From positions 434,001 to 498,000 of the forward strand of contig NW_002476433.1 in NCBI RefSeq assembly GCF_000189635.1: a stretch of DNA of 64,000 nt. The letters are read 5' to 3'. The stretch is from Tetrahymena thermophila SB210 (Eukaryota; Ciliophora; Oligohymenophorea; Hymenostomatida; Tetrahymenidae). Below the pieces are notes generated by a model that made no database searches, had not been told where the DNA came from, and saw nothing but the letters and a program-made list of their open reading frames with translations. The position numbers were made by a program, and so were the translations under genes. Below are positions 1 to 12,651 of this stretch, piece after piece. Position 1 is the stretch's first letter; every line of letters begins with the position of its first letter.

Positions 1-805
1 TAAAAGAATTTTTAGTTAATTAATATCTCTTAAAACTGAATTTACTTATTGAATCTTTTGTAATTTTGTATGTTTTTTAATAATGAATTTAAAAAAGATA
101 AAATAAACAAAACTATATAGCTTGAAAACTTGGTTTAAACATTTTTAATTTCTTTTTTAAATGTAGCCATTAACTTATAGTTTTGAATTAAATAATTATT
201 TATTTATTTTAATATTACAATTCAAACTATTTTATTACTGCATAATATCAAGCAAAACAAACCATAAAATAATTAATAGTATATCTTTAATTTTTAAGAA
301 ACCATTAATATAAATATTAGTATTAAAGGATAAATTTAGTGAGTTCTGATAAGTAATACCTATAATAAAAATTTTTTAGTTAATTAATACCTTTTTAAAG
401 TGAATTTACTTATAAATTTTTTATAATTTTTCTATATTTTTTAATTATGAATATAAAAAAGATAAAATTAACAAAACTATGGGAAAAAAAAAATATTTAA
501 TTTTTAAATAAAATGAAAGAAAAACTAACTTAAAATAATAAATTAAGAAATAAATTTCATTCTGATAATAGATTAAGTAAATATAAGATAAAAAAACTAA
601 AATAGATATTTTTTTTTTAATTTATTTTTCAGAAAGATGATAAACTGAATAAAAATAATTTTTTTTCAATTAATTAAAGTATTAATAATTAAAAAAAAAT
701 TTATTCTCTTTATAATTAATATTCTATTTAGGTAAATTTGGAAAAATTGCAGATTTTTATTGAAATAGAATCGAGCTAATTAAAACTAATTTTTTTAATA
801 TTTTT
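1..805. repeat. AT-rich gene-free stretch with a local direct repeat
   Basis: No gene is visible. Bases about 1-120 recur imperfectly at about 363-481; both copies share the tract around TTTTTAGTTAATTAATA and the later AAAAAAGATAAAATAAACAAA-like segment. From about 515 onward the sequence matches the block at about 3535-3720, so it is the downstream flank of the first glutathionylspermidine-synthetase-like gene and part of the larger tandem duplication. Confidence 0.6.
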
Positions 806-2491
806 TCAAGAAGAAGAACTAAATCTCTTTCCTGTAGATCCGCCAGATTATCTATGAGTAGTCTTATTTTATTAAGATTATTAAAACATAGTAGTGCCAT
901 GAGTTTAAGTTTAATATTAGTAGTCATGATATCCTGCAAAGTGCCTCATAGTTTTTTCCTACAATTTGATAGATTAAATGTTTTATCTGATTAGATTATC
1001 TTGAAATAACGGGTCAATATACTAAGTTTTTTCAGCTATGTTCTCTTGTAATCTAATCAAGTCAGTATTTGAATTAAATTCTTCTTTTCCATAAAGTGAT
1101 TACCTAATATTAGACTGAGTAGTATCAGTAATTAAATCTATTTATATTTACTATTCATTTTCTGATTATTTTTTTTCAATATAATAAGGAACAACTGAGC
1201 TTCCTTATCCAATAATTGGATTCAGGTCTTCTCTTATTACTATACCGCAAGGTTTACCTTAAATTACCCAACAGCTTAGCGTAATGTATCTTTGTTAGTG
1301 ATGATCAGAATCGATAAACTCTTAAAATATGGGTTTTGAAGAAAATTTCTTGTAAGAATCAGTTTAGAATAATTCAAAATCATTATAATATTTGGAAAGA
1401 ATTATAGAATCTCCTTCCCTTCCATATTTTTACTTAGATACTTAAGGAATACCGCTACCTCCGTATCTTATAGGTTCAAGACTAGCTTTTGCTAAATGAG
1501 GGTTTTAGGGAAACATGTTATACAAAAGCACACTCATAGCTTTATTAGACATAATAATTTTCCAAGGTGGTTCAATCATTATTTATGATTTATTATCATA
1601 AAATTAAGGATTTGTAAAAAAATTATAAGTAGACTCAGATGCTAACCACTCAAAAGGGTATTGCTTCAAAATAATACTTGATTTAAAGTTATCTGATTTT
1701 AATTCATTTTCAATAACATTCTCTATTTTAGAAATGTTTTTTGTGTCAATTGAAATATTTGCCAAGAATGGCTTAATTAGAGAATGTAAATAATTAAAAG
1801 TACACTTATCTTCCCAGTTTGAATTATTAAGCATAAAAAGCTTTGATTTTCCATTCTACTCCATAATCTTTTACAGACCTTATTTTATCTCAAAATCTAT
1901 ATTATTAAACTAAAGAAGTTAGAACTATTCAGCCCATAGCTTTTAAGCTTGTCCTGCTTCAATGATACAAGAGGGAGTATCACCATTTACTTCTAAAAAG
2001 TATAATTATCCATTTTTCCCTAAAATAAAATCATAGCGAGATAGCAAATCTAGTTATCTATTTTCCCATGATTTTCGAATTATAGGAAACATATCTTTAG
2101 GAATATCAAAGACCTCTTTTAATAATAGATCATCATTTAATGCTATATCTGTAGCTTCTAAGCACATATTATGAAGTTCATGTGTAGTTTTGATCAGATT
2201 TGTAAATAGTTTCTCAGATAATTAATAACCAGCACCATCTATCCAATAATTATCATTTGAATAACCAAAAAAATATCCATTCCATCTAGTGCCTTAGAGA
2301 TTATAAAAATCAAAAAATATCTCTCTAAATTTACATTCCAAATCTTTTAATGGTTGAAAATTAGCTCTTCTTTGAACATCAACATTTGTGTCCTACAAAG
2401 AATTAATAAATCTTTTTTTTATTTATGGGAAAATAAAGTCAAGGGCTACTAATCCAACTGCTGCAATAGGTATTTTATATTTTAATAACAT
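806..2491 (-). CDS. glutathionylspermidine synthetase-like ATP-grasp protein (copy 1)
   Basis: Single-exon gene of 561 codons plus TGA (806-808), read with TAA/TAG as Gln from the ATG at 2491. It matches the GSP_synth ATP-grasp family, which ligates a carboxylate (glutathione, or a peptide in uncharacterised members) to an amine using ATP. Visible family motifs are R152-x-D154 in SRYDFIL, E167/N169/D171-TPS in LEVNGDTPS (the E-x-N metal-binding pair), and a C-terminal half with IEPPWKIIMSNKA, KYGREGDS and KPCGIVIRE. There is no N-terminal CHAP amidase domain, so it is synthetase-only like YgiC/YjfC proteins. Residues about 6-21 are hydrophobic, suggesting a signal anchor. The tail (last ~60 residues) is Gln/Ser-rich and diverges from copy 2. 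The actual substrate is unknown; the family call is firm. Confidence 0.88.
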
Positions 2492-3810
2492 TAATATTTT
2501 GATTAAAATTATTAAATTTACTAATATTTTTTAAAATTTATTTTTGATTTAAAATTGAAATCCTAATTTATAAAAATATTTATTTACTCATAAAATAGAA
2601 AAATTTAAGATTTTTCTTTGTTGTAAAAAGAAATTTCTAATAAATTTTGCCTTATCTATTTCACCAAACAAATGAGATCAAATGAATTAAAATAGTTTGA
2701 AAAGCTTTATTTAGGCTAATTAAATTGTTTCCTAACAAATAATAAACAAATAACATAGATTGTTTTACTCAACACATTTAATTTTATTAGATTATAACTT
2801 TACTAATATTATTTGGTAATTTAAAAGGTTTTTTATATTATCATCCTAAATACTCAATATTATTATAATAATCTCGCTATAACTTATATATTGAGATAAT
2901 TAAAACATTTTAATGAAAGCCTTAACTATCCATATTATTAAAAGCTTAGCTTTTTTTATTTTATTTTTATTGTTTTTAACACTTCAATTAATATTCAAAT
3001 TCTAGGTTGACGTTATTCTTTAATTCCATAACCTTCAAACTCTCTTATTAATTTAATAAAAATTAATAGGTAGGATTAATTTGACAGTTTCTTTCTTATC
3101 TCCCTCATATACACACACAGTGCTGCTTATTGAATATGAAACCCCTATTAGTATTTAATAGAAGGAAGTCGCTCAATTCTATGCTTCATATATATTCTTG
3201 TAGAGAATAAAGAGTTGTTTTAAAATACTATTGGGTAATAAATTGAACAAAGAGATATTTTATGTTTTATAAAAAATACAATTTTATAAATTAAAATAAA
3301 TAAATCAACTTTATTTACATTAAAAATATTTTAATAAAATCAATTATGTAAATTTATTTTATAAATGTGATTCAATATTTAGTAGCTTCACCTTTACTTT
3401 AGATTATTGAATATATTCTCCTAGGTAGGCTTTGATACAAGTTATTAATCAATTATTATTGTGTATCTAACCATTTTCAAACAAATTTTCATTTAATTTA
3501 AATCATATGAGAATCAAATAATAACCCTTACTAAAAAAAAAAAAGAAGAAAAATCCACTTAGAAAATAAATTAAGAAATAAATTTAATTCTAATAATAGG
3601 TAGGTATTATAAATTGATAAACAAAAACTAAAATAGATATTATTTATTTATTTACTTACTTACTTATTTATTTTTTCAGAAGGATAATCAACTAAGTAAA
3701 TTAAAGAATTAATATTTTTTTATAAAAATTTATTCTATTTAAAATTAAGAAAGCGCAGGTATTTATTTAAATAGATAAAAGCTAATTAAATTAGTTTTAT
3801 TTATATTTTT
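2492..3810. other. intergenic, upstream of copy 1 and downstream of copy 2
   Basis: No gene seen. About 2590-3115 is repeated at about 5600-6110 (shared tract around TTTTTCTTTGTTGTAAAAAG), and about 3535-3720 repeats 515-720. A short TTTA/TTAC simple repeat lies near 3645-3672. This is non-coding flank of the duplicated synthetase genes; the promoter of copy 1 should lie just above 2491. Confidence 0.6.
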
Positions 3811-5505
3811 TCAGGAATGAGGACTAAACTTCTTTCCTGTAGATCCAGCGGATTATCTATGAGTAGTCTTATTTTAATTAGGCTATTATGCATCTAAAAG
3901 CCTATCAGTAAAAAGTTAGGTGTGCATCTAATTATTTTATGTAGAGCTCATCACAGTTTTTTTCTATAAATAACTGGAGTAATTGTTTTATCTGATTATT
4001 TTATTTTGAAATAACGGGTCAACATACTACTTTTTTTCAGTTATGTTCTCTTGTAATCTAATCAAGTCAGTATTTGAATTAAATTCTTCTTTTCCATAAA
4101 GTGATTACCTAATATTAGACTGAGTAGTATCAGTAATTAAATCTATTTATATTTACTATTCATTTTCTGATTATTTTTTTTCAATATAATAAGGAACAAC
4201 AGAGCTTCCTTATCCAATAATTGGATTCAGGTCTTCTCTTATTACTATACCGCAAGGTTTACCTTAAATTACCCAACAGCTTAGCGTAATGTATCTTTGT
4301 TAGTGATGATCAGAATCGATAAACTCTTAAAATATGGGTTTTGAAGAAAATTTCTAGTAAGAATCAGTTTAGAAAGATTCAAAATCACCTTTATAATAAT
4401 TAGAAAGAATTATAGAATCTCCTTCCCTTCCATATTTTTACTTAGATACTTAAGGAATACCGCTACCTCCGTATCTTATAGGTCCTAGACTAGCTTTTGC
4501 TAAATGAGGGTTTTAGGGAAACATGTTATACAAAAGCACACTCATAGCTTTATTAGACATAATAATTTTCCAAGGTGGTTCAATCATTATTTATGATTTA
4601 TTATCATAAAATTAAGGATTTGTAAAAAAATTATAAGTAGACTCAGATGCTAACCACTCAAAAGGGTATTGCTTCAAAATAATACTTGATTTAAAGTTAT
4701 CTGATTTTAATTCATTTTCAATAACATCGTCTATTTAAGAAATGTTTTTTATGTCAATTGAAATATTTGTTGATATAGGTTTAATTAGAGAATGTAAATA
4801 ATTAAAAGTACACTTATCTTCCTAGCTTGAATTATAAAGCATAAAAAGCTTTGATTTTCCATTCTACTCCATAATCTTTTACAAACCTTATTTGATCTCA
4901 AAATCTATATTATTAAACTAAAGAAGTTAGAACTATTCAGCCCATAGCTTTTAAGCTTGTCCTGCTTCAATGATACAAGAGGGAGTATCACCATTTACTT
5001 CTAAAAAGTATAATTACCCATTTTTCCCTAAAATAAAGTCATAGCGAGATAGCAAATCTAGTTATCTATTTTCCCATGATTTTCGAATTATAGGAAACAT
5101 ATCTTTAGGAATATCAAAGACCTCTTTTAATAATAGATCATCTTTTAATACTCTATCTGTAGCTTCTAAGCACATATTATGAAGTTCGTGTGTAGTTTTG
5201 ATTAGATTTGTAAATATGTTCTCAGATAATTAATATCCAGCACCATCTATCCAATAATTATCATTTGAGTAGCCAAAAAAAAGTCCTTTCCATCTAGTAC
5301 CTTCGATTTTATAAAAATCAAAAAATATCTCTCTAAATTTACATTCTAAATCTTTTAATGGTTGAAAATTAGCTCTTCTTTAAACATCAACATTTTTGTC
5401 CTCCGAATTATTATTACTTCTTTTTCCTATTTATGGGTAAATAAAGTCAAACGCTAGTAATCCAGCTGCTGCTGCTGCAATATTATATTTTAATAACTTT
5501 AACAT
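3811..5505 (-). CDS. glutathionylspermidine synthetase-like ATP-grasp protein (copy 2)
   Basis: Single-exon gene of 564 codons plus TGA (3811-3813), ATG at 5505. It is a close tandem paralogue of the upstream minus-strand gene, with the same GSP_synth ATP-grasp motifs (SRYDFIL, LEVNGDTPS, EPPWKIIMSNKA, GREGDS, CGIVIRED) and again no amidase domain. The N-terminus has an alanine-rich hydrophobic stretch (residues about 8-21). Nucleotide identity with copy 1 is high across the catalytic core. All the indels I checked are multiples of three (for example a 3-base insertion near 4388), so both copies look functional. The C-terminal ~70 residues are strongly rearranged except for a shared QNKTTHRQS-GST segment. 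Function is inferred from family only. Confidence 0.88.
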
Positions 5506-7218
5506 TTTAATAAAATTATTTAATTTACTAATTTTTTTAAAATTTATTTTTATTTATAATCGAAATCTTAATTTTATAATTATACTTATTCATAAAATAG
5601 AAAAAATTTTAGATTTTTCTTTGTTGTAAAAAGAAATTTCTAATAAATTTTGCCTTATCTATTTCACCAAGTAAAGGAGATCAAATTAATCAAAATAATT
5701 TGAAAATCTATATTTAGGCTAATGAAATTGTTTCCTACAAATATAAAACTAAATCAGATAGATTTTTACTCTATACATTTAATTTTATTAGCATATAACT
5801 TCACTTTACATTATTTGGTAATTTTAAAGGTTTTTTCTATTATTATCCTAAATAATATTATTATTTCAAGCTCACTATAATATTGATTGAGATAATTAAG
5901 AAATTTTAATCAAGGCCCAGATTTGCCACATTATTAAAGCTTTGTTTTATCTATTTTATTTTTACTTTGTTAAAACTTCAATTAATATTCAAATTCTATG
6001 AAGACATTATGATTTAATTAGCAGCTATCAAACTCTCTTTTTAATTTTATAAAAATGAAAAGGAAGGAGTAATTTGACCCTTTCTTTCTTATATCCATCT
6101 GATTATCTCTAATTTCATTTATATAAAACCCATCATAGTATTCTATCATTTAAAAGATTTCATTTTTTTCCTTAGTTTTTCATATTTTTTTACCACTGAC
6201 ACCACTTCTAACAGCTTTATCTGAATTATGAACAACAATAAAGAAAGGGGTTAAAGATTTTATTAAAATATGTTTTTTTATAAAAAAAATATTAAAATCA
6301 TTAAAAATTAAAATTTAAGGATTGTATTTTTTTAAAATAAATTTAACTAAATTCATTCACCTATCACCATCAATTTAAATAATAAATTAAATTAATAAGT
6401 AAGTAAGTATATATTGTTATATCTATCAGCTTCTTTTACTTCTTTAAGAGATTCAATAAGGATACCTTTGTGAAATTAAAAGATTTTTGATTTGAAGCTT
6501 TTCAAAAAAAAAAACTTAATTAGATGGAATAAAAATGCACTTTAAAATAAGGATATAAATAAATATTCTTAATTTGATTAATATCTAATTTTTTTAATTT
6601 TTATTTTGTAAATTATATTTAAAAATTTAATAAGTTGAATTATGTCTTATTGTTTATTCCTTAAAAAAAAAAATAAAACCATATTTATTTATGTTCAGTT
6701 TTAAAGGAGTTCTAATTAATAAAATTTACAATAAAAAATTAAAACAAATTATCTAAAAACTAAATTCTGAGTCTTTCTTTGTTTTGTTTGTAGGGTCTAA
6801 TATCTTTTCAATTTATTTAATATTTTTAGTTATAAAAAAGGAAAGCTTATAAAAAATAGATTAATAAATTTTTGATAATTTATTTAAATTATTCTTCTTT
6901 TTTAACAAAGATTAATAATTTTTAATATCATTTACACTTATTTAATAAAAATTAATAATTTTATTTAAGTATTTTATTCATTTTATTTAAAAGAGAAAAA
7001 GGAGATAAAGTAATGGAAAGTAAGCTTTATAAATTTATGAGATCATAGAAATAAAATTTAAATCACAAATTATGAGAAGAAAAATAATAAATTTTGAAAG
7101 TTTAACATAGTGTAACAAATTAATTAGCATATGCTATTTATTTTCTTAGGTAAAGTATTTGCTAAAATAAATATTTATTAATGAATGGAGTAAGTAATAT
7201 ATATTTAATAATAAATTC
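5506..7218. other. intergenic, no gene seen
   Basis: Very AT-rich. The first ~600 bases are the duplicated upstream flank of the synthetase-like copy 2. From about 6110 to 7218 I see only homopolymer-rich sequence without a sustained reading frame in the ciliate code. It contains the 3' flank of the VIT/VWA gene. Confidence 0.5.
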
Positions 7219-10074
7219 TCAAATTTATAATAATTGTTGAATTTATAATTTTAATTGGTTAAAGTCTCCTTCTTCTTTAATTTAAGATTTAATAAAACTT
7301 AAAGATTTTTTAGAGATAAGAATCCATTTGGATTTCTCTTGGCCATATTTATTCTCAAGGATTACTAATATGAATAAAGTCATAAAAGCATCACAGGTTG
7401 CAAACGAAGTAGTGAGTTATTTAACTTTAGTTAAATCTATTTGAGATAGTTTTGTAATTAAATTTTCATCAAATTACCAAATTCCTTCAGAATTTACCAA
7501 ATTGAGTAAATCTTCAAGTTTTAGTAAGGAATGAGTGGTTTGATATTATAGCTTTGGTAAAGTTATATTTTATTATTTATTTTAATCTACTCTTTTACAT
7601 TTCTCATCATCTTTCAACTCTTTGGATTTAGTCTTTTTTTCTTTCTTATTTTGTTAAGTACTTGATTAAAATGCGAATTTTCTACATTCACTTACACTTT
7701 CACTTTCACTACTAGATTCATCTGAACCTGATTCAATATTTTTTAAATTATTTACAAACTAATTTTTCTACTCGGATTCACAACTATTTTCTTCTAGTGA
7801 ATTCATTTGTTTAGATTTCTTCATAGCTCTTCTTCTAGGTTCTACTTCATCAAGAAGGCTTGAAGCTTCTTTACATTTTTATGAAATCTAATTATTTAAA
7901 TTGGACTTTAAAATTTTACAATCAATTGCAGATTAAGGCTTAGAAATGCTTTTGAAAGATTAATCTTCATAATGCTAAATATGCTAAGAAGTGTTAAATG
8001 ATGGACTCTAAATTTTATTTTTTGGCAAATATTTTATAGAAGACGACAATTTTTGATTCATATCCCTAACTTTGCATTTTTTCATGATTTTCATTTAACT
8101 GAAATCTTTATCTTCTTCTTCTTCATCATCATCTTAACTATCTAAATCATCTTTTTCAAATCTAGAATTTTCATAAGTTTTGTTATGGCTTATGTTTTCA
8201 AACATGATTTTTTATTCATCATTTAATGTTTCAATTACGCATATCAAAGCTGTTCTTTGAGTAAGAAGCTGGTAGTCGATAGCTTACTAAACTAATTATT
8301 AACTATTATCATTTTATAATGAAAGATTTTCATTCAAATACAATTATTTTCCAATTTTAAAAACAGACTATTGTAGTTGAGGATTACATGTAAAGCTGTC
8401 TTACATCTCGAGCTTTATTTCTTTCTAAATTTTTTGTTTTTTGCGAGAGTCGTAATATTCAATCTAAATTCTTTTCTATTCATCAGTCAAGCTTGCCAAA
8501 TCTACTAGAGGTTTGAAAAAGAAATGAATATTAATTATTTCATCCTTGAAAACGCAAGGAAAATTTGTGCTAGAAGGATATGTAGATTCGAAAACGGATT
8601 TATCATACATAATACTGAAATCATCAAATGTGGGAGTTATACACATAGAGAGCATATTAATTATAACTTCAGATAAATCACATTTAAGGTCAACAATTTT
8701 TGAAATACCTTTCCCTGCTATTGCACTCTAATTTATTAAATACTAGTCTGCTCCTGAACCAAAACCAATAGAATGAACTCTACTAAACTTGTTATTCTTT
8801 CTAATAAGACTTATAACTTATTCAGGCGAATCTACTTCACCATCAGTCAATAAGAATACTTGTTTGTTATATCCTTGAATCTTATTTTGTACAAATACAT
8901 TTTTTAATGGTTTATAAATTTCAGTTCCACCTAAGTCAGCTTTATATTTACTGATATTTGAAATGGCTTTTTCCAAACTTTAACTATTGTACTTTTCTGA
9001 TTGAGGAAATAGTAATTTGAAACTCGAACCGAAGCTGATAACATTAAAGTAGCTATCAGTTGGAAGACTTTTTAAGAATAATGTAAGAGCTTGACAAGCT
9101 CTATCAATAGGTTAGCCACTCATTGATCCACTTCTATCCAAGAGGAAGATAAATTCACTTCTTGAAGAATTCAAGTGATCAACTAATTCTTAGTTTAATT
9201 TTTGTTAAAATTCATCACTTAGGATATTATCTCCATTATTTATTGCAGCTCTAATAGTGTCATCTATTTCTTTTGTTATTTCTTCATTGAAATTAGGAAC
9301 AAATGAAACCATTGCAGAGTGACTTACAGGAAGGATAGCGCTTTTAACTGAGTCTTAGTGAAATATTTTGCTAGATCCTAGAATTACTTGAGGATCAAAC
9401 ATACCTTCATAAGAAAATATAAGCTAGAAATCTATGTCTTTCTACAAAAGAGCATGACTTAGATTAAATCTTGCAGTGTTATCATCAATCATTATTTTTT
9501 CTACTGGATAGCCTCTAGACTCTGCATAAGAGATTTTACCTGTGCAGAATAGATCAAGTGTTAAGGCATTCTTACCTAATTTAGCTGAAACTTCATCTTC
9601 GCAGTATATCAGAGGAATATTAGCAATAAAATACTTATTTAACATACTGCTTAACTATTAAGTAAAAACGAGAGTTATTTCTACATGTTTATTTGGAGGT
9701 AAGTTTCCTAATAGAATTTTGCAGTAATCTTGATCTTTGATAGTTTAAGTCTGAGCATATGAAACAAAATTCCCTTAATTCTTGTTTTGATGATATTCTT
9801 TTTTGGCTTCAGTTTTATCTTTAACAATACCTTTGATGGTTTTTTAATCATATTTAGCTTCGAAGGATTCTAAGCAAACCCCTTCTTCAATTGGGAAAAA
9901 GTAAACAGTCTAAGAGTATTCATTGATTGATTTACTAATGAAAGTTTAGGATAAGTTTATATTAAGAATGTTATTTATGATTTAGCATTTATATTCAATG
10001 CTCTGTAAAGTAGCTGGCACTTTATCAGAGATAAGCTAAAAGTCTTAGGCTTTTAATTTTCTTAGCTTAAACAT
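7219..10074 (-). CDS. VIT and von Willebrand factor A domain protein (VWA5A/PARP4-like)
   Basis: Single exon, 951 codons plus TGA (7219-7221), ATG at 10074. Domain order: VIT (vault/inter-alpha-trypsin) about residues 15-140, including YFFPIEEGVCLESFEA and CKILLGNLPPNKHVEITLVF; VWA about 305-475 with an intact MIDAS, DRSGSMSG (D313, S315, S317), then LGGTEIYKPL and VFLLTDGEVD. A charged, Ser-rich linker with Glu/Asp runs follows. The C-terminal segment (LLNLVNSEGIWQFDENL ... WILISKKSLSFIK) resembles the conserved tail of VWA5A/PARP4-type proteins. No ADP-ribosyltransferase domain is present. VIT-VWA proteins are usually cytosolic or extracellular metal-dependent binding proteins; the partner is unknown. 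No signal peptide is visible, which favours an intracellular role. It has no operon-like neighbour. Confidence 0.9.
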
Positions 10075-11316
10075 TTCTTTTTAGGTTTAATTATTGTTTA
10101 GAGTTTAATATCAAAAATTGTTTGATTTTATTATTAATTAGATTATAAAAAAATCTTAATCCTCTTTGTGGATGATATTTATATGATATTTGATAATGTA
10201 TTTATTTATTGAATTGCGTCTCTATGAATTTTATGAAAAATAAATCATTAGATTATTTGTTTCTACAACAATACTATCAATATAATAAATTTTTGAGGGT
10301 GACAACCAACAAATCTTTTTTAAAATTAATAACTTTTATTGATTTAAAATTATAGTTTCTTAATATCATATAATATTAGTAGTGTAGAGCTAAATTACTG
10401 ATCATTATACAATTCTAAAAATATATCTTTTTAGCTATTAAAATTTTTTTATCTGTGTTTATTTTGTAAAAAATGATTAAAAAAAATTAAGAAGAAAATC
10501 AGTTAGGCATTTAGTAAAATAATTTTCTATAAAAAAATTAAAAGTACTGAATCTATTTATCTATCTAAATATTAATTTAATGAGAAGAAGAATAAAACAT
10601 TAAATCAAAATCATTATACACAAGAAAAAAATTTTAAAATAATTTTATAAAAAAATTCTAAATATATTTTAATAAAAAACAAACTCATAGATATTCCATG
10701 ACACATTTCATTAATAATTCTTCTATTAAAATAATAAATTTAAAAAAATACAAAAAATTTTTTATTGTATTTTATATTTAATTAGTTAATATTATTTTTT
10801 AGTATTTTCTAATATTAACAGTTAAAAAAATGAATATTTTATTTTATTTAATTCTAAACAAAGGAAAGGATAATTAAAAAATATTTTATATTAAATATTT
10901 ATTATTATAAATTTGTTTTATTAGAATAATTTTTTAAAAAAAAAAAAACCTTTTAAAAAAACTTGATATTAATATGAATATTTTGATTTAATTTTATATT
11001 ATTTTTGATGAAATAATCTGATCATCCCTTACCAATTTTATCTATTTGTCTATTTCTAATCTAGATTATCAAAGAATAAATTAAGTATTTGATCTATTTA
11101 GCATGACTGGTCATATCTTATTATACATCTAATGTTCAAAAGTATGTTTGTTATCAGGTAATCTTAAAGAAAATATTCCTAAATTAATAAATTTTAATCA
11201 TCAATTAAAAACCTATGATTTATTTTTTTAGTAATGATATTTATAAACCAATAAAATTTATAATTTAAAATAATTAATTATTTCAAATAAAAAGAGAAAG
11301 CAAATAGAACTAAAAA
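10075..11316. other. intergenic, divergent promoters region
   Basis: Gene-free AT-rich DNA between the 5' ends of the VIT/VWA gene (minus) and the first membrane-protein gene (plus), so it should contain both promoters. No palindrome or conserved element stood out. Confidence 0.5.
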
Positions 11317-12651
11317 ATGTTTAAACCTAGTTTTTTAGCTATATCCAGACTATTCATAGTTCTTATTGGTATGATCAAAGCAGGTTATTCTTTGATGATT
11401 TTCTTAAATTATAACTTTTTGATATTTAGTGAAGAAAGTTCTAACTTCTACAAATATCTTGTAACCTTTTTTGTAGGATCAATTTTGGCTTTTCCACTCT
11501 ATAAAAACTTATCAAGAAACTTTATTCTCTTATTTGCAGAATCTCTCTATATTTTGATGATGATCATAATTCCATTTTCTTCTAACGACTTTAGAATTTA
11601 TGGGTTCCTGTTAAGTGGCGGATTTTGCTTTTTACTCTATCCAATTTATTCAAATGAAAATTTACTAAAAGCTGACTAAAAAAAATCAACTATTATCGCA
11701 TGGATTTTCATGGGATTAGGAATAATATATTATTTTTGGCTAACTTACCACTACTAGCTTAAGGAAAATTTCTAATGGAAAATTGCAGGTGCTTTAAGTG
11801 TTTTAAAGTCAACTGATAATATAACTCCATATGTTTTTGGTACTTTCTCAGTCTTGAATGTTTTACTTATCTTGCTTTAAAAAGGAAAGGAAACCATTTA
11901 ATTTTACAAATTGAAACAAGACAAACAAAAAATCATTGAAATATCTGATTTACTTTACAGCGATTTTTATAGCAATAAAGTGAAAAATGAGTTTAATATA
12001 AATATTATTGAAAGCACAAGTAGTCTCCTTTTATATGGGATCTACAATAATAACGAAATGAATAGATAAGATAAATAAAAACTTTTGATCTAGATGTTTT
12101 CATTATCTTTTTTTATTGGAAGCCAAGGTCCTATGAGTAACTTAATTGATACCGTTATGAATTATTTGTATCTTCTTCAAGGAGATACTGATTATTTGAA
12201 TCTAAAAATAAACTTTGGTAATTTTTCCTCATATTAATTTATAATAATTGCAGCAGTGTTACTTGGAATCTACGTGATTTTTAAAAAAAAAGAAATGTTG
12301 TTATTTGTTAATATATTCTTTGTCTTAATACAAAGATTTTAATTGTTAGCATATTATTATAAAAATGATCTTAGTAACAATTAAATTGAATATTCATAAA
12401 TTATTTTGCTGTTTATACTAATTTCTAATTTAGGAGGATTAGGATCTTTTGTTTTCACAGAGCCCTTTTAAGTCTTAAAAATTCATGAGATAATTATTTA
12501 CTTTATGTTTTTTTGGATTGGAAATATAGCTTAATATGCATTTATTCATAATTCACTTACAGAAAATGGTATTGAATTGATGTACTGTCCTTAGATATTA
12601 AGTATAATTACATTACTTCTGGTTATTCTATCTTTCTTATTATATTCCTGA
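11317..12651 (+). CDS. multi-pass membrane protein, family unknown (copy 1)
   Basis: Single exon, 444 codons plus TGA (12649-12651). It begins MFKPSFLAISRLFIVLIGMIKAGYS and consists mainly of hydrophobic helices; I count roughly ten to twelve membrane segments separated by short loops, with one larger hydrophilic loop (about residues 185-265). It is paralogous to the minus-strand gene ending at 13917, the two genes pointing at each other; conserved stretches include LYILMMIIIPFSSNDFRIYG and SGGFCFLLYP. I do not recognise a catalogued transporter signature, although the overall layout of two helix bundles around a cytosolic loop resembles a transporter. No function is assigned. Confidence 0.8.

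Larger units (their letters stand above)
515..6110. repeat. tandem segmental duplication of a ~2.6 kb unit
   Basis: Two head-to-tail units, about 515-3115 and about 3535-6110, each contain one synthetase-like gene with its 5' and 3' flanks. Non-coding parts (for example 2600-2660 versus 5610-5670, and 541-600 versus 3562-3625) still align over long stretches, so the duplication includes regulatory DNA and is fairly recent. Boundaries are estimates by eye. Confidence 0.8.
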
